Assembly (NCBI RefSeq): GCF_042666235.1
Contig: NZ_JBHTFQ010000008.1
Location: 174,384 to 238,383, forward strand
DNA: 64,000 nt
From: Halodurantibacterium daqingensis
GTDB taxonomy: Bacteria > Pseudomonadota > Alphaproteobacteria > Rhodobacterales > Rhodobacteraceae
Reading direction: 5' to 3'
The notes under the pieces are model-generated. The model saw nothing but the letters and a program-made list of their open reading frames with translations. It did no database searches and was not told the origin of the DNA. Positions 17,115 through 25,440 of this stretch are shown here, one piece after another. The position numbers and the translations under genes were made by a program. How positions within the stretch are numbered: position 1 is the first letter of the stretch; the number at the start of each line of letters is the position of its first letter.

Positions 17115-17978
17115 TCAGCCAAAGCTGCAGGACGGCTCGTGCGCGCTTTCCTGGTAGCCCGCGAAACCGGGGACGCCATAGCCCGGCGTCGGCGTGACGA
17201 TGGTGGCGCCTTCGGGCGGGGTGACGCCGAACCAGCGTTCGGACAGTTCGGCCATCGACCCGTCGGTCTTGAGGCATTCCAGAACCTGGTCGATCAGGTT
17301 GCGCGTTTCCACATCGTCCTGGCGGAAGGCCAGCGCCCAGACAAGGCCGGTCTCGATTTCATGGGACAGGTCGATGGCGGGGTTCTGCAGCGCGGCCCAG
17401 GCGGCGACGGTGGCGCCCGCAAGGTTCGCATCGGCCCGGCCCGTTGCCACGGCCTCGACCGCGTCGGTATTGGTGCCGAAGGGCACGACCGTCCAGCCAT
17501 ATTCCCCGGCCAGATCGTCAAGATAGGTGTGATAGGCCGAACCGCGGTTGACGGCGATGGTCAGCCCGCGGAAATCGTCGAGCGTGTCGCGCGGCTCGGA
17601 CCCGGCGGGAACCACGAAGGCAAAGTTCGTGTCCATGAAGCCCTCGGTGAACAGGAGGTTCTCTGCCCGTTCTTCGTTCACGGTGACCGGGGCCATCAGG
17701 AAGTCATAGGTGCCGGCCTGCAATGCGGGGATCAGCCCCGAAAACTGCGCCGCATCGAGCTGCATCTCCGCGCCCAGCCGGTCGGCGATCAGCGCGGCCA
17801 GATCGACGTTGAAGCCCTCGACCCCGCCCGAGAGGTTGGGCATCGCATGGGGCGCGAATGTTCCGTCAAGCGCGGTGCGATAGGCGGGCTTGATCTCGGC
17901 GATCTGGGCCTGGGCGGGCAGTGTCGCAGCGACCGCAAGGGCAAGCGTCGCGCAACCCCGGAATAGGGCGGTGAACAT
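17115..17978 (-). CDS. Periplasmic binding protein of the hydantoin-locus ABC importer
   Basis: 287 residues from the ATG preceded by AGGAGAG. The signal peptide runs to about LPAQAQ. The mature part is a solute-binding protein family 3 domain: GFNVDLAALIADRLGAEMQL, DFLMAPVTVNEERAENLLFT, IAVNRGSAY and the C-terminal DGSMAELSERWFG. Two cysteines (VLECLK, PSCSFG) lie near the C terminus. It is the first gene of the operon, with a conspicuous inverted repeat 70 bases upstream. The ligand is inferred from the enzymes in the operon. Confidence 0.88.
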   Translation of the reverse strand: MFTALFRGCATLALAVAATLPAQAQIAEIKPAYRTALDGTFAPHAMPNLSGGVEGFNVDLAALIADRLGAEMQLDAAQFSGLIPALQAGTYDFLMAPVTVNEERAENLLFTEGFMDTNFAFVVPAGSEPRDTLDDFRGLTIAVNRGSAYHTYLDDLAGEYGWTVVPFGTNTDAVEAVATGRADANLAGATVAAWAALQNPAIDLSHEIETGLVWALAFRQDDVETRNLIDQVLECLKTDGSMAELSERWFGVTPPEGATIVTPTPGYGVPGFAGYQESAHEPSCSFG

Positions 17979-18047
17979 GGGTCTCTCCTGTTGTGAATGG
18001 TCTTGCGCCATGAGGGATGGCAAGCACGCGAAGAGAGGCGGGAGAAG

Positions 18048-18112
18048 TATAAAACAGGTTTTTGCTGATTGTTGTAGTATAATCCTGTTTTATATTGCCT
18101 CATTTTGAGGCA
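18048..18112. promoter_or_regulatory. Operator-like inverted repeat upstream of the hydantoin operon
   Basis: A perfect 11-bp inverted repeat, TATAAAACAGG (18048-18058) and CCTGTTTTATA (18084-18094), separated by 25 AT-rich bases. Immediately beside it is TGCCTCA-TTT-TGAGGCA (18096-18112), a perfect 7-bp hairpin. Both sit 70-135 bases upstream of the first gene in locally AT-rich DNA, the natural promoter site. The arms and spacing fit a dimer-of-dimers operator or a looped LysR site; the regulator in the operon is the obvious candidate. Confidence 0.55.
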
Positions 18113-18477
18113 CTGGGTGACGATAATGGCGTGATCTGCCTGTGAGGGCGGCGGATCTTGCCCGCACCCTCGTGTGAAGCACAGGCCAAGGGGCGCACGA
18201 ACCCGAGGCGCGGCGACTCCCGTGAAGGCGGGCATCGGATGGCGCGGTGCGTGGAACGGGCAAGGCTCATGCGCGTGGCTTCGGCACGCCTCTCTGCGGC
18301 GATCCCGGTGCCCCGGCTCACGGTCATCATCATCAAGGGCTTGACGTCCCTGCGTGATCCGCGGCCGAACGCGGGACATTGCCGGATGATACCTCAACCT
18401 CGCGCGGGGTTGCAGATAAGGGTGGGGGATCAAGTTCGCTTCGGATCATGTGCCAAGGAGGGCGTGATATAACGCGG

Positions 18478-18775
18478 TGATGAACTTGCGCTCTGGCGGC
18501 AGCAGGCTGGACGATGCAGCGACGTTCGACCATCTGCTCTGGGTCGATCTGCTCTGGTTGTCGCGGCTGATCGATGCGCCGTCCGTCCGTCCCGCGGGCG
18601 AATGCCGCGACAGTGAACGAGGATTCCGCGTGTTTGTGCAGGCCCAATGATGCCGATGCCGATCTGTGCGCCTGGGCCGAGACGCTCGATCCTGCGTGGA
18701 TGCAGGGCGATCATCTGATTGCAGGGCGGCCCCAGGGGATCATCCCCCCGGCCGTCGGGGCGCCCGTTGCCGCCT
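18478..18775 (+). pseudogene. DinB-family protein remnant
   Basis: Two adjacent frames carry parts of a DinB/YfiT-like four-helix protein: ATFDHLLWVDLLWLSRLID (about 18517-18573), then in another frame WAETLDPAWMQGDHLIAG (about 18674-18727). A frameshift separates them and the C-terminal histidine helix is missing. Upstream, 18120-18477 shows nothing recognisable. Assignment rests on two short blocks. Confidence 0.5.
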
Positions 18776-18779
18776 TGCG

Positions 18780-19178
18780 TCATGCCTCGGGGATGCGGGC
18801 GATGACCTTGATCTCCAGATCGAACCCGGCAAGCCATGTGACACCGACGGCAGTCCAGGTGGGGAAGGGACGGCCGGAAAAAAACCGCTCTTTCACCGGC
18901 ATGAAGACCGGAAGCTGCGTTTCGGGGTCGGTGTGAAAGGTGGTGACGTCGATGATGTCGTCAAAGCTCGCGCCGGCGGCCTCCAGCACCGCCCCCAGAT
19001 TGGCGAAGGCGCGCTCGACCTGGGCCAGATAGGTATCCTCTGGCTCGCCGTCCTCGCGGCTGCCGACCTGACCCGAGACAAAGAGCAGGTCGCCCGATCG
19101 GACGGCGGGGGAATAGCCATGCGTGTCATAAAGCGCGTGGCGGGCGGACTCGGCGGGGAAGATGGCCTGGCGGGTCAT
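18780..19178 (-). CDS. RidA/YjgF-family protein
   Basis: 132 residues from the ATG preceded by GAAAGGATC. YjgF/YER057c/UK114 fold: YSPAVRSGDLLFVSGQVG, TYLAQVERAFANLGAVLEAAG and FDDIIDVTTFHTD are conserved blocks. In canonical RidA the active-site arginine lies in RTT/RxT near residue 105; here the matching region is PTWTAVGVTWLAG, without that arginine, so this is more likely an Rid-group deaminase-related member of unknown substrate than true enamine deaminase. It is divergent from a TetR gene, with three operator copies between them. Confidence 0.8.
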   Translation of the reverse strand: MTRQAIFPAESARHALYDTHGYSPAVRSGDLLFVSGQVGSREDGEPEDTYLAQVERAFANLGAVLEAAGASFDDIIDVTTFHTDPETQLPVFMPVKERFFSGRPFPTWTAVGVTWLAGFDLEIKVIARIPEA

Positions 19179-19246
19179 GGGTGATCCTTTCAGATTGCGC
19201 GGGGCCGTCATGCGGCATCCGGGCTTTCGGCGGGCGCCAAACGGAG

Positions 19247-19310
19247 ATACGCTGCGTATTTGAAATGTAGGGACATACGTTACGTATGTCAATTAAAATA
19301 CGAGCCGTAT
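19247..19310. promoter_or_regulatory. Three ATACG-N3-CGTAT operators in the RidA/TetR gap
   Basis: ATACGCTGCGTAT at 19247-19259, ATACGTTACGTAT at 19275-19287 (extended to a 17-base palindrome ACATACG-TTA-CGTATGT at 19273-19289) and ATACGAGCCGTAT at 19298-19310. Centres are 28 and 23 bases apart. They fill the 149-base gap between the divergent genes, the last one 18 bases before the TetR ATG, so the TetR protein almost certainly represses both directions. Confidence 0.8.
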
Positions 19311-19327
19311 GTCAGTGAGGATCGAGA

Positions 19328-19936
19328 ATGGTCAGGCGAACGCGCGCCGAAATGATGGAGGAAACGCGGCGCAGGCTTCTGGCCTCCGCCCGTGCCGCCT
19401 TTGCGGAAAAGGGGTTTTCGGCCACGTCGATGGATGACCTGACGGCGGCCGTCGGGCTGACGCGCGGGGCGCTTTATCACAATTTCGGCGATAAAAGGGG
19501 GCTTTTTGCGGCGGTCGTGGACCAGATCGACGCCGAGATGGCGGAGCGGGCGCGCAGCCGTGCGGCAACCCAGGACAATCTGTGGGACGCGCTTCTGGCC
19601 GAGGGCTGCGCCTATATCGAGATGGCGCTTGAGGCGGAGGTGCAGCGCATCGTCCTGCGCGACGGCCCCGCGGTGCTGGGCGATCCGGCGCAATGGCCCA
19701 GCCAGAACCGATGCCTCGACGCGACGCGCGCAGCGGTGACGCAACTTCTGGCGGAGGGTGTGCTGCGCCCGGTGGATATCGAGGCGGCCGCCCGCCTTCT
19801 GAACGGCGCGGCGCTGAACGCGGCGCTGTGGGTCGCCACCTGCGACGATCCGGCTGGGATGCTGCCCAAGGCGCAGGACGCCTTCCGGATGCTGGCCGAA
19901 GGACTTTTGGCAGACAGGGTGGGCCAGAGGGGGTGA
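19328..19936 (+). CDS. TetR/AcrR-family repressor
   Basis: 202 residues. The N-terminal helix-turn-helix is at about residues 8-52: RRRLLASARAAFAEKGF, SATSMDDLTAAVGLTRGALYHNFGDKRGL. The C-terminal ligand domain includes QRIVLRDGPAVLG, typical of the TetR C-terminal AcrR-like group. It is divergent from the RidA-family gene and flanked by three palindromic sites. A fragment of a paralogue with a very similar C terminus (NAALW, DDPA, LPKAQ, AFRMLAEGLLA) lies at 58600-58728. Confidence 0.88.
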   Translation: MVRRTRAEMMEETRRRLLASARAAFAEKGFSATSMDDLTAAVGLTRGALYHNFGDKRGLFAAVVDQIDAEMAERARSRAATQDNLWDALLAEGCAYIEMALEAEVQRIVLRDGPAVLGDPAQWPSQNRCLDATRAAVTQLLAEGVLRPVDIEAAARLLNGAALNAALWVATCDDPAGMLPKAQDAFRMLAEGLLADRVGQRG

Positions 19937-20100
19937 CGGAGGCGGGGGCTGCCCCGTCCTTGGCGCTGTGCCCAAGGCCACGGGCAGTTCTTCGTGATCC
20001 GCCTTTCCGACCTCAAGCTTGCCTCCTTGCCACGGTGTCGGGGACCGGAGCGGAGCCTGCGCAACCGTGCTGCTGCCCCCATCCGGAAAACGCCCCGCCA

Positions 20101-21219
20101 TCAACGGCCTGCGCCCAGCCTCGCCGCTACCTCTTCCGCGATGGCCAGCGAGGCGGTCAGCCCCGGGCTCTCGATTCCGAAAAGGTTGATCAGACCGGGG
20201 ATGTCATGCGCCTCGGGTCCGTCGATCCGGAAATCGGCGCCGGGGTGGCCCGCGCCGGAAAGTTTGGGACGGATGCCGCAATAGGTGGGGGCAAGCGCAT
20301 CCTCCGGCAGACCGGGCCAGTATTTGCGGATCTCGGTCTGGAAATGGTCGCGCCGCGCGGCGTTCACGCGATAGTCGATGCTGTCGATCCAGTCGACATC
20401 CGGGCCAAAGCGCATCCCGCCCCCGAGATCGAGCGTCAGGTGGACGCCCAGCCCGCCGGGTTCCGGCACCGGATAGACCAGATGCGAAAAGGCCGGTCGG
20501 CCCGGAAGGCTGTAATAGTTGCCCCGCGCGAACAGGGTGCGGGGCACGTGGTCGGGCGGCAGCCCCAGGATCGCCCCGGCCAGTTCCGAGGCATGAAGCC
20601 CCGCCGCATTGACGAAGAACCGCGAGGCCATGGTGAAGCGCTCGCCGCTGGCGATGTCCTCGGTCGTCACCGCAAAGCCGGCGGGCGTCACCTCGACCCC
20701 CACCACCGCGCTGCCGGGGCTGAGGATTGCGCCCTGGGCCTCGGCCTCGCCCAGCAGCGACAGCATCAGGGCGTGGCTGTCGATGATCCCGGTCGAGGGC
20801 GACAGAAGCGCCGCGGTGCAGGCCAGTTCCGGCTCCAGCGCCTGCGCCTCGGCGGCGGTCAGGCGGCAGAGGTCATGGACGCCGGCCGCCCTTGCGCGCG
20901 CCAGAATGGCGTCCAGCGCGGTGTCCTGATCCGGGCTCGTCGCCACGATCAGCTTGCCGCAGCGCCGATGGGGCACGCCGTTTTCGGCCGCATAGGCATA
21001 AAGCATCCCGCGCCCCTCGACGCAGAGCCGAGCCTTGAGGCTGCCCGGTGCGTAATAGAGACCCGCATGGATCACCTCTGAATTGCGCGAGGATGTGCCG
21101 GTGCCAAACGCGGCCTCCCGCTCCAGGATCACCACCTCGATCCCCCGGCGCGCCAGGCTGCGCGCGATGGCAAGCCCCACGACCCCGGCCCCGGCGATGA
21201 TGCAATCGACCTTGTCCAT
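20101..21219 (-). CDS. FAD-dependent oxidoreductase, L-2-hydroxyglutarate oxidase (LhgO)-like
   Basis: 372 residues. DAO-family flavoenzyme: dinucleotide-binding GAGVVGLAIARSLARRG at 9-25, ILEREAAFGTGTSSRNSEVIHAG carrying the family SSRNSEVIH block, and the C-terminal IRPKLSG and GIESPGLTASLAIAEEV. These are characteristic of L-2-hydroxyglutarate dehydrogenase/oxidase, which removes L-2-hydroxyglutarate with electrons to quinone or oxygen. The start is chosen at MDKVDCIIAG with GGGG upstream. It is a single gene with no operon partner; 370 is slightly short for LhgO (about 400). Confidence 0.82.
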   Translation of the reverse strand: MDKVDCIIAGAGVVGLAIARSLARRGIEVVILEREAAFGTGTSSRNSEVIHAGLYYAPGSLKARLCVEGRGMLYAYAAENGVPHRRCGKLIVATSPDQDTALDAILARARAAGVHDLCRLTAAEAQALEPELACTAALLSPSTGIIDSHALMLSLLGEAEAQGAILSPGSAVVGVEVTPAGFAVTTEDIASGERFTMASRFFVNAAGLHASELAGAILGLPPDHVPRTLFARGNYYSLPGRPAFSHLVYPVPEPGGLGVHLTLDLGGGMRFGPDVDWIDSIDYRVNAARRDHFQTEIRKYWPGLPEDALAPTYCGIRPKLSGAGHPGADFRIDGPEAHDIPGLINLFGIESPGLTASLAIAEEVAARLGAGR

Positions 21220-22089
21220 TCTGTCCCCCCGGCTGAGATCCGGGCAGGCTAGGCGTCTTCCGCCGGCTTGTCGTGGCGAAAATCGTTGTTGGTCCCTGCG
21301 CGCCTGGACCGGGGCGCATGGCGGGAAAGGCCCGGCCAGTCGGCTGGGTCGCATTTCAGGATGGCCAGTGCGTCAGGAATTGGTGCCATGGATCTTAGGC
21401 ATTACGACATGACGACCGGAAAGTCGTCTGCCGGCGGTGCGGCGCACCAGGAGCACAGGACGCTGAAGCGGCCACTCGTCCCGGCGCGTTGTCTCAGATG
21501 CATCAGCCTCCCGGATGCGGCGGAAAGGCCGGAGCCTTGACATGGACGCAACCAGGATCGGCCAGACGGTGCAAACTGGAACCTGTGCCGATCACGCCGA
21601 CAACATCGGGGGGCCTGCCAGCCTGAGCGGAAGCCCCAAAACTCTGGCTTCAGGCAGCGCGGGGTCAGGTTTCGCGTGGGCGATCTGCGGATGGCCAGCT
21701 TCGATGAGGTAGCACTGGGAACCGCGGGCCCATCTGGCGGTGCAGTATGGGACAGGCATCGCAGCTCTTCCTTGACGGGCACGGTCGCGCGAAGCGAAGG
21801 AATTGCCCCGAAACAGTGTCGTGGGGCGAATGACCATCGGCAAGCGTGCTGATGGGGCCTGCGCCATGAGACATATCCACTCGGTGCGTGGAACGGGCTG
21901 ACCGGACCTGTTCAGATCACGCAGGGCGGCGGCCCGGGGATGGCGGACGGCCGGATGTCACCGCAGTGATCCTGGAGACGGATGGCACCTTTGCGGTGAT
22001 CTGTCGGCCATCACGCTCAGGCCAGGCATCTGCGGGTGGTTGAAGAAGCCGAGGAAGGAACAATTCCGTGAACGGTTCGTTACCTTCCC
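21220..22089. other. 870-base gap with a DUF421 C-terminal remnant
   Basis: Most of this stretch has no frame I can support. At 21933-22010 on the plus strand the reading GRPDVTAVILETDGTFAVI matches the C-terminal strand block of DUF421 (YetF-like) membrane proteins, followed soon by a stop, with no upstream domain; it is probably the tail of a deleted gene. The last 80 bases before 22090 probably hold the promoter of the next operon. Confidence 0.4.
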
Positions 22090-22437
22090 ATGAGACAGCT
22101 TTTTGCCATGCCCCTGCTGGCGGCGATCCTGGGCCTTGCCATGGCGGTGATCGCCTGGACGGGGCCGTTTGGCACTACAGGTGTCGACTGGACGCTCGGC
22201 GCGGGGCTGGCGGTCCTGGGGGCGCTGGCGACCAGCATCATCATCGCCGTGCTGATGACCCGCCGCGTCTCGCGCCGCTGGTCGGCCATCCTTCACGTCA
22301 TCGCCCTGCTGGCCGCGCTGCTGACCGCCATCGCCGCGCTCTTTCTGATGCAGACCACACTGATGCTGCTGATGGCAACGGCTTTCGTCACGCTGCTGAT
22401 CGCAGGCATCGGCTCGCGCAGAAGGACCCACGCATGA
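22090..22437 (+). CDS. Small membrane protein paired with PQQ dehydrogenase
   Basis: 115 residues, very hydrophobic, with four probable membrane segments (about 5-22, 34-55, 65-86 and 89-107) and a basic C terminus GSRRRTHA. Its stop overlaps the ATG of the PQQ dehydrogenase (ATGA), so it is co-translated with it. The size and topology resemble the N-terminal membrane anchor (about 150 residues, five segments) of one-piece membrane-bound glucose dehydrogenase. I infer it anchors the dehydrogenase or passes electrons to ubiquinone; no motif proves this. Confidence 0.7.
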   Translation: MRQLFAMPLLAAILGLAMAVIAWTGPFGTTGVDWTLGAGLAVLGALATSIIIAVLMTRRVSRRWSAILHVIALLAALLTAIAALFLMQTTLMLLMATAFVTLLIAGIGSRRRTHA

Positions 22438-24311
22438 GATATCCCGCCTTCGTCCTTCTGGCCCTGCTGGCGACGCCCGCATCGGCGCAACAGGACAGCT
22501 GGACCGGCTTTCACGGCGATCTCGGTTCGACCAAGTTCTCGAACGTCACCAGCTTCACGCCCGAGAATGTCGGCCGGCTGGAACGCGCCTGGGATTTCCG
22601 GACGGGCGATGTCTCGGACGGGTCCGGCGATCTGGTCGAGACGGTCTGGTCCGCCACCCCGGTCTATGCGAACGGCACGCTCTATCTGGGCACGCCCTTC
22701 TACCGGATCATCGCGCTGGACCCCGCGACGGGCGAGGAACGCTGGAACTATGACAGCCGCTCGCGGCTCGAGCCGCTGACGCAGCCGGCGCTCAAGAACC
22801 GCGGCGTCGCCTATTGGGACAGCGGCGCCGAGGGCGAGTGCGAGAAGCGCGTCTTTATCGGCACGATGGACGCGCAGCTTCACGCGGTGGACGCCGATAC
22901 CGGCCAGCCTTGCGTGGAATTCGCGCAGGGCGGGGTTCTGAACGTGAACCAGTGGAACACGGTCAACGATGTCTTTCCCTTCTCGCTGCTGCAGCCGCCG
23001 ATCGTGGTGGGCGACACGCTGCTGATGGGCTGGGCGGGCAAGGACTGGGAATATACCGCCGCCCCGCCGGGCAACCTCCTGGCAGTGGACGCGCGGACGG
23101 GCGAGCTGCTCTGGGACACCGGCTTCATCCCCGAGGAGATGATCCCGCGCACCGGCACCGCCAACATCTGGACCGCCATGACCGCCGATCCCGAGCTGGG
23201 GCTGGTCTATGCGCCCGTCTCCTCGCCCAGCCCGAACTACTGGGGCGGGCTGCGGACGGAAGGCATCCCGCTGGCGACCTCGGTCACCGCCGTCGAGATC
23301 GAGACGGGCGAGATCGCCTGGAGCTTCCAGCACGTTTATCACGATATCTGGGACTACGACACGCCCTCGGCGCCCACGCTGGTGGACATCCCGCGCGACG
23401 GCGAGGTGATCCCGGCGCTGGTCCAGGCGACGAAGCAGGGCTTCCTCTTCGTCCTCGACCGACGCACGGGCGAGCCGCTTTACCCGATCGAGGAACGCCC
23501 GGTCCCCGAAAGCACCGCCGAGGGGGAGGTGACCAGCCCCGTCCAGCCGTTCGTCTCGGTCCCCGCCCCTGTGGGCGCGCCGCTGGAACTGCCAGAGGTC
23601 TGGACCCTGTCCGACATCGTCAGCTTCGGCCAGTGCTCCCGCGAGCGCGAAGAATACCTGTATCAGGGTATCTTCACCCCGCCCTCGGTGCAGGGCACGC
23701 TGTTCTTCCCCGGCACGGCCGGCGCGACCAACTGGGGCGGCGTCGCGGTCGATCCGCGCAGCGGCATCCTTTACGTCAACGCCTCGCGCATCGTGCAGCT
23801 GATCCACCTGATCCCGCGCGAGGAATACGAGGCCGAGGCCCGCGAGGGCGGCAACGAGGAAGGCTATCACCCCCAGCACGGCTCGCCCTACGGCATCCAC
23901 CTGACCGACTGGAGCAACTGGGCCGGCATGCCCTGCTGGAAGCCGCCCTTCGGCACCTTCTCGGCGGTGGACCTCACGACGGGCGAGCTGCTCTACGAGG
24001 TGCCCTTCGGCCGCGCGCAGTTCCACGGCTTCTACGGGCTGGCGGATTGGGGCTCGCCCACGCTTGGCGGGCCGGTCCTGACGGCGGGCGGCGTGATCTT
24101 CATCGGCGCCTCGATGGATTCCCGCGTCCGCGCGCTGGATGCGGCGACGGGCGAGGAGCTGTGGTCCGACCTTGTCGAGGCGCCGGCCGTGTCGATCCCC
24201 GCCGTCTTCACCCACGAGGGCGAGGACTATGTCGTCTTCGCCGTCGGCGGCAACTCGATCCTCAAGCCCGAAGTGTCCGACCAGGCAGTCGCCTACCGCC
24301 TGCCGCGCTGA
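22434..24311 (+). CDS. PQQ-dependent dehydrogenase, membrane glucose dehydrogenase family
   Basis: 625 residues with its own signal peptide (MRYPAFVLLALLATPASAQ). Eight-bladed quinoprotein propeller: the PQQ/active-site segment HDIWDYDTPSAP at 303-314, GFLFVLDRRTGEPLYPIEE, YQGIFTPPSVQGTLFFPG, TNWGGVAVDP and the last blade GGNSILKPEVSDQAVAY. These match membrane glucose/quinate-type dehydrogenases rather than methanol dehydrogenase (no vicinal Cys-Cys disulfide ring). It oxidises a sugar or polyol in the periplasm with electrons to quinone. Substrate not determinable. Confidence 0.88.
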   Translation: MRYPAFVLLALLATPASAQQDSWTGFHGDLGSTKFSNVTSFTPENVGRLERAWDFRTGDVSDGSGDLVETVWSATPVYANGTLYLGTPFYRIIALDPATGEERWNYDSRSRLEPLTQPALKNRGVAYWDSGAEGECEKRVFIGTMDAQLHAVDADTGQPCVEFAQGGVLNVNQWNTVNDVFPFSLLQPPIVVGDTLLMGWAGKDWEYTAAPPGNLLAVDARTGELLWDTGFIPEEMIPRTGTANIWTAMTADPELGLVYAPVSSPSPNYWGGLRTEGIPLATSVTAVEIETGEIAWSFQHVYHDIWDYDTPSAPTLVDIPRDGEVIPALVQATKQGFLFVLDRRTGEPLYPIEERPVPESTAEGEVTSPVQPFVSVPAPVGAPLELPEVWTLSDIVSFGQCSREREEYLYQGIFTPPSVQGTLFFPGTAGATNWGGVAVDPRSGILYVNASRIVQLIHLIPREEYEAEAREGGNEEGYHPQHGSPYGIHLTDWSNWAGMPCWKPPFGTFSAVDLTTGELLYEVPFGRAQFHGFYGLADWGSPTLGGPVLTAGGVIFIGASMDSRVRALDAATGEELWSDLVEAPAVSIPAVFTHEGEDYVVFAVGGNSILKPEVSDQAVAYRLPR

Positions 24312-24541
24312 CAGATGGCACGGCCTGATCGAAAAATTCCGATCGGAATCGCAAATGCGCCGGATCAACTGTCTCGGCGCCGCTTCTGATGGCGGTCATC
24401 GAAGTAACTGGCGACGGACTCGCCAGCGGACTGCGCTTGCCCATTTCGACATGGATCAGCATCCGGTCACTGCCGACATCACCGACCTTGGGGTTGCAGA
24501 CCTCGCCGGCCCGGGGCCCGGCACCACAGGAAATGCTGACC

Positions 24542-24991
24542 CTATGCAAGCGCCTCTGCGATCCTCGTAAGCATCACGGCCGCATCGGGTGACGCCGCCT
24601 TTCGGGCCAGCCGCTCTGTCTCCTGGACGGCCTGATGGGCCTCAAGAACGGTTTCCCGCCCTTTTTCCGTCAGTTCGGTCCGCTGGATGCGACCATGCTC
24701 GGTATCGGGGGTTCGCGCAATCAGGCCGGCCCGTTCCAGCTTGACCAGCATGGACTGCATGGTCTGCGGCGTCACGAAAGCACGTCGCGCCAGCCGTGCG
24801 TTGGAGGCGCCGGGCTCTGCCTCGAGGCTGCACAGCACGTTGTATTGCGGCGCGGTCAGGCCGAGGCTTTTCAGCTGCCGGTCCATGTGCAGACGGAGCG
24901 CCTGCTGCGCACGTTTCAGGGCGTAGCCGAGCGACTCCTGGGGCAGGAAGGGATGATCTTCGGCGGGTGAGGGAGACTTGGCACTTGTCAT
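24542..24991 (-). CDS. MarR-family regulator
   Basis: 149 residues. Winged helix-turn-helix: LHMDRQLKSLGLTAPQYNVL, ASNARLARRAFVTPQTMQSM (recognition helix) and TEHGRIQRTELTEKGR (wing). No cysteine apart from one in VLCSLE. It is divergent from the VOC-domain gene; a 15-base palindrome lies in the 59-base gap, with a third half site touching this gene's start codon, so autoregulation is likely. Confidence 0.88.
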   Translation of the reverse strand: MTSAKSPSPAEDHPFLPQESLGYALKRAQQALRLHMDRQLKSLGLTAPQYNVLCSLEAEPGASNARLARRAFVTPQTMQSMLVKLERAGLIARTPDTEHGRIQRTELTEKGRETVLEAHQAVQETERLARKAASPDAAVMLTRIAEALA

Positions 24992-25033
24992 ATCAGCAGG
25001 CTTATATTATGTCAGGAAGCTGATACTATCAGC
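24991..25033. promoter_or_regulatory. MarR operator
   Basis: GCTGATA-C-TATCAGC at 25019-25033 is a perfect 15-base palindrome; an extra TATCAGC half site is at 24991-24997, 28 bases to the left and overlapping the regulator's start codon. It lies between divergent MarR and VOC genes. Confidence 0.7.
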
Positions 25034-25050
25034 AATGCCCGCTCAGGACA

Positions 25051-25440
25051 ATGGATATGCCCCATCTGATCGGACCCGATTTCATCAGTCTCCAGGTTGC
25101 CGACCTGGATGCCGCCCGCGCGTTCTACACCAACGTCGTCGGGCTGACCCCGGCCGCCTCCGCCCCGCCGGGCGCCGTGGTGTTCGACACAAGGCCGATC
25201 CCTTTCGCCTTGCGCATTCCGGTCGTCGATCTGGACGCCGTTGAAATACGCGGCCACGGGATCGTCCTGTGGTTCGGCTGCGACGACGCCGACGCGCTGC
25301 ACGCGCATCTCGCGGCCCGGGGCGTGGCAATTGCCTTCGCCCCCAAGGATGGCCCCTTCGGGCGCTACTTCGCCTTCAAAGATCCTTCCGGATACACGAT
25401 CACCGCGCATACCGTGCAACCCGAAGCCTCAATACATTGA
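25051..25440 (+). CDS. VOC-family (glyoxalase/bleomycin-resistance-like) protein
   Basis: 129 residues, two beta-alpha-beta-beta-beta modules: FISLQVADLDAARAFYTNVVGL then IVLWFGCDDADALHAHLAARG and the closing YFAFKDPSGYTITAHTV with the usual metal-ligand position. It may be a lyase, dioxygenase-like enzyme or ligand-binding resistance protein; the substrate is unknown. It is probably controlled by the divergent MarR repressor. The 3' end overlaps the converging PPOX gene by 12 bases. Confidence 0.8.
   Translation: MDMPHLIGPDFISLQVADLDAARAFYTNVVGLTPAASAPPGAVVFDTRPIPFALRIPVVDLDAVEIRGHGIVLWFGCDDADALHAHLAARGVAIAFAPKDGPFGRYFAFKDPSGYTITAHTVQPEASIH

Noticed and set aside
14034..17966. A 1310-residue open frame on the plus strand
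   Set aside because: Antisense to five well-supported minus-strand genes; GC-rich codon bias leaves the opposite strand open. Composition (His, Arg, Gly, Gln) is not protein-like.
22293..24368. A 691-residue minus-strand frame opposite the PQQ dehydrogenase
   Set aside because: Antisense shadow; no family blocks and high Arg/His.
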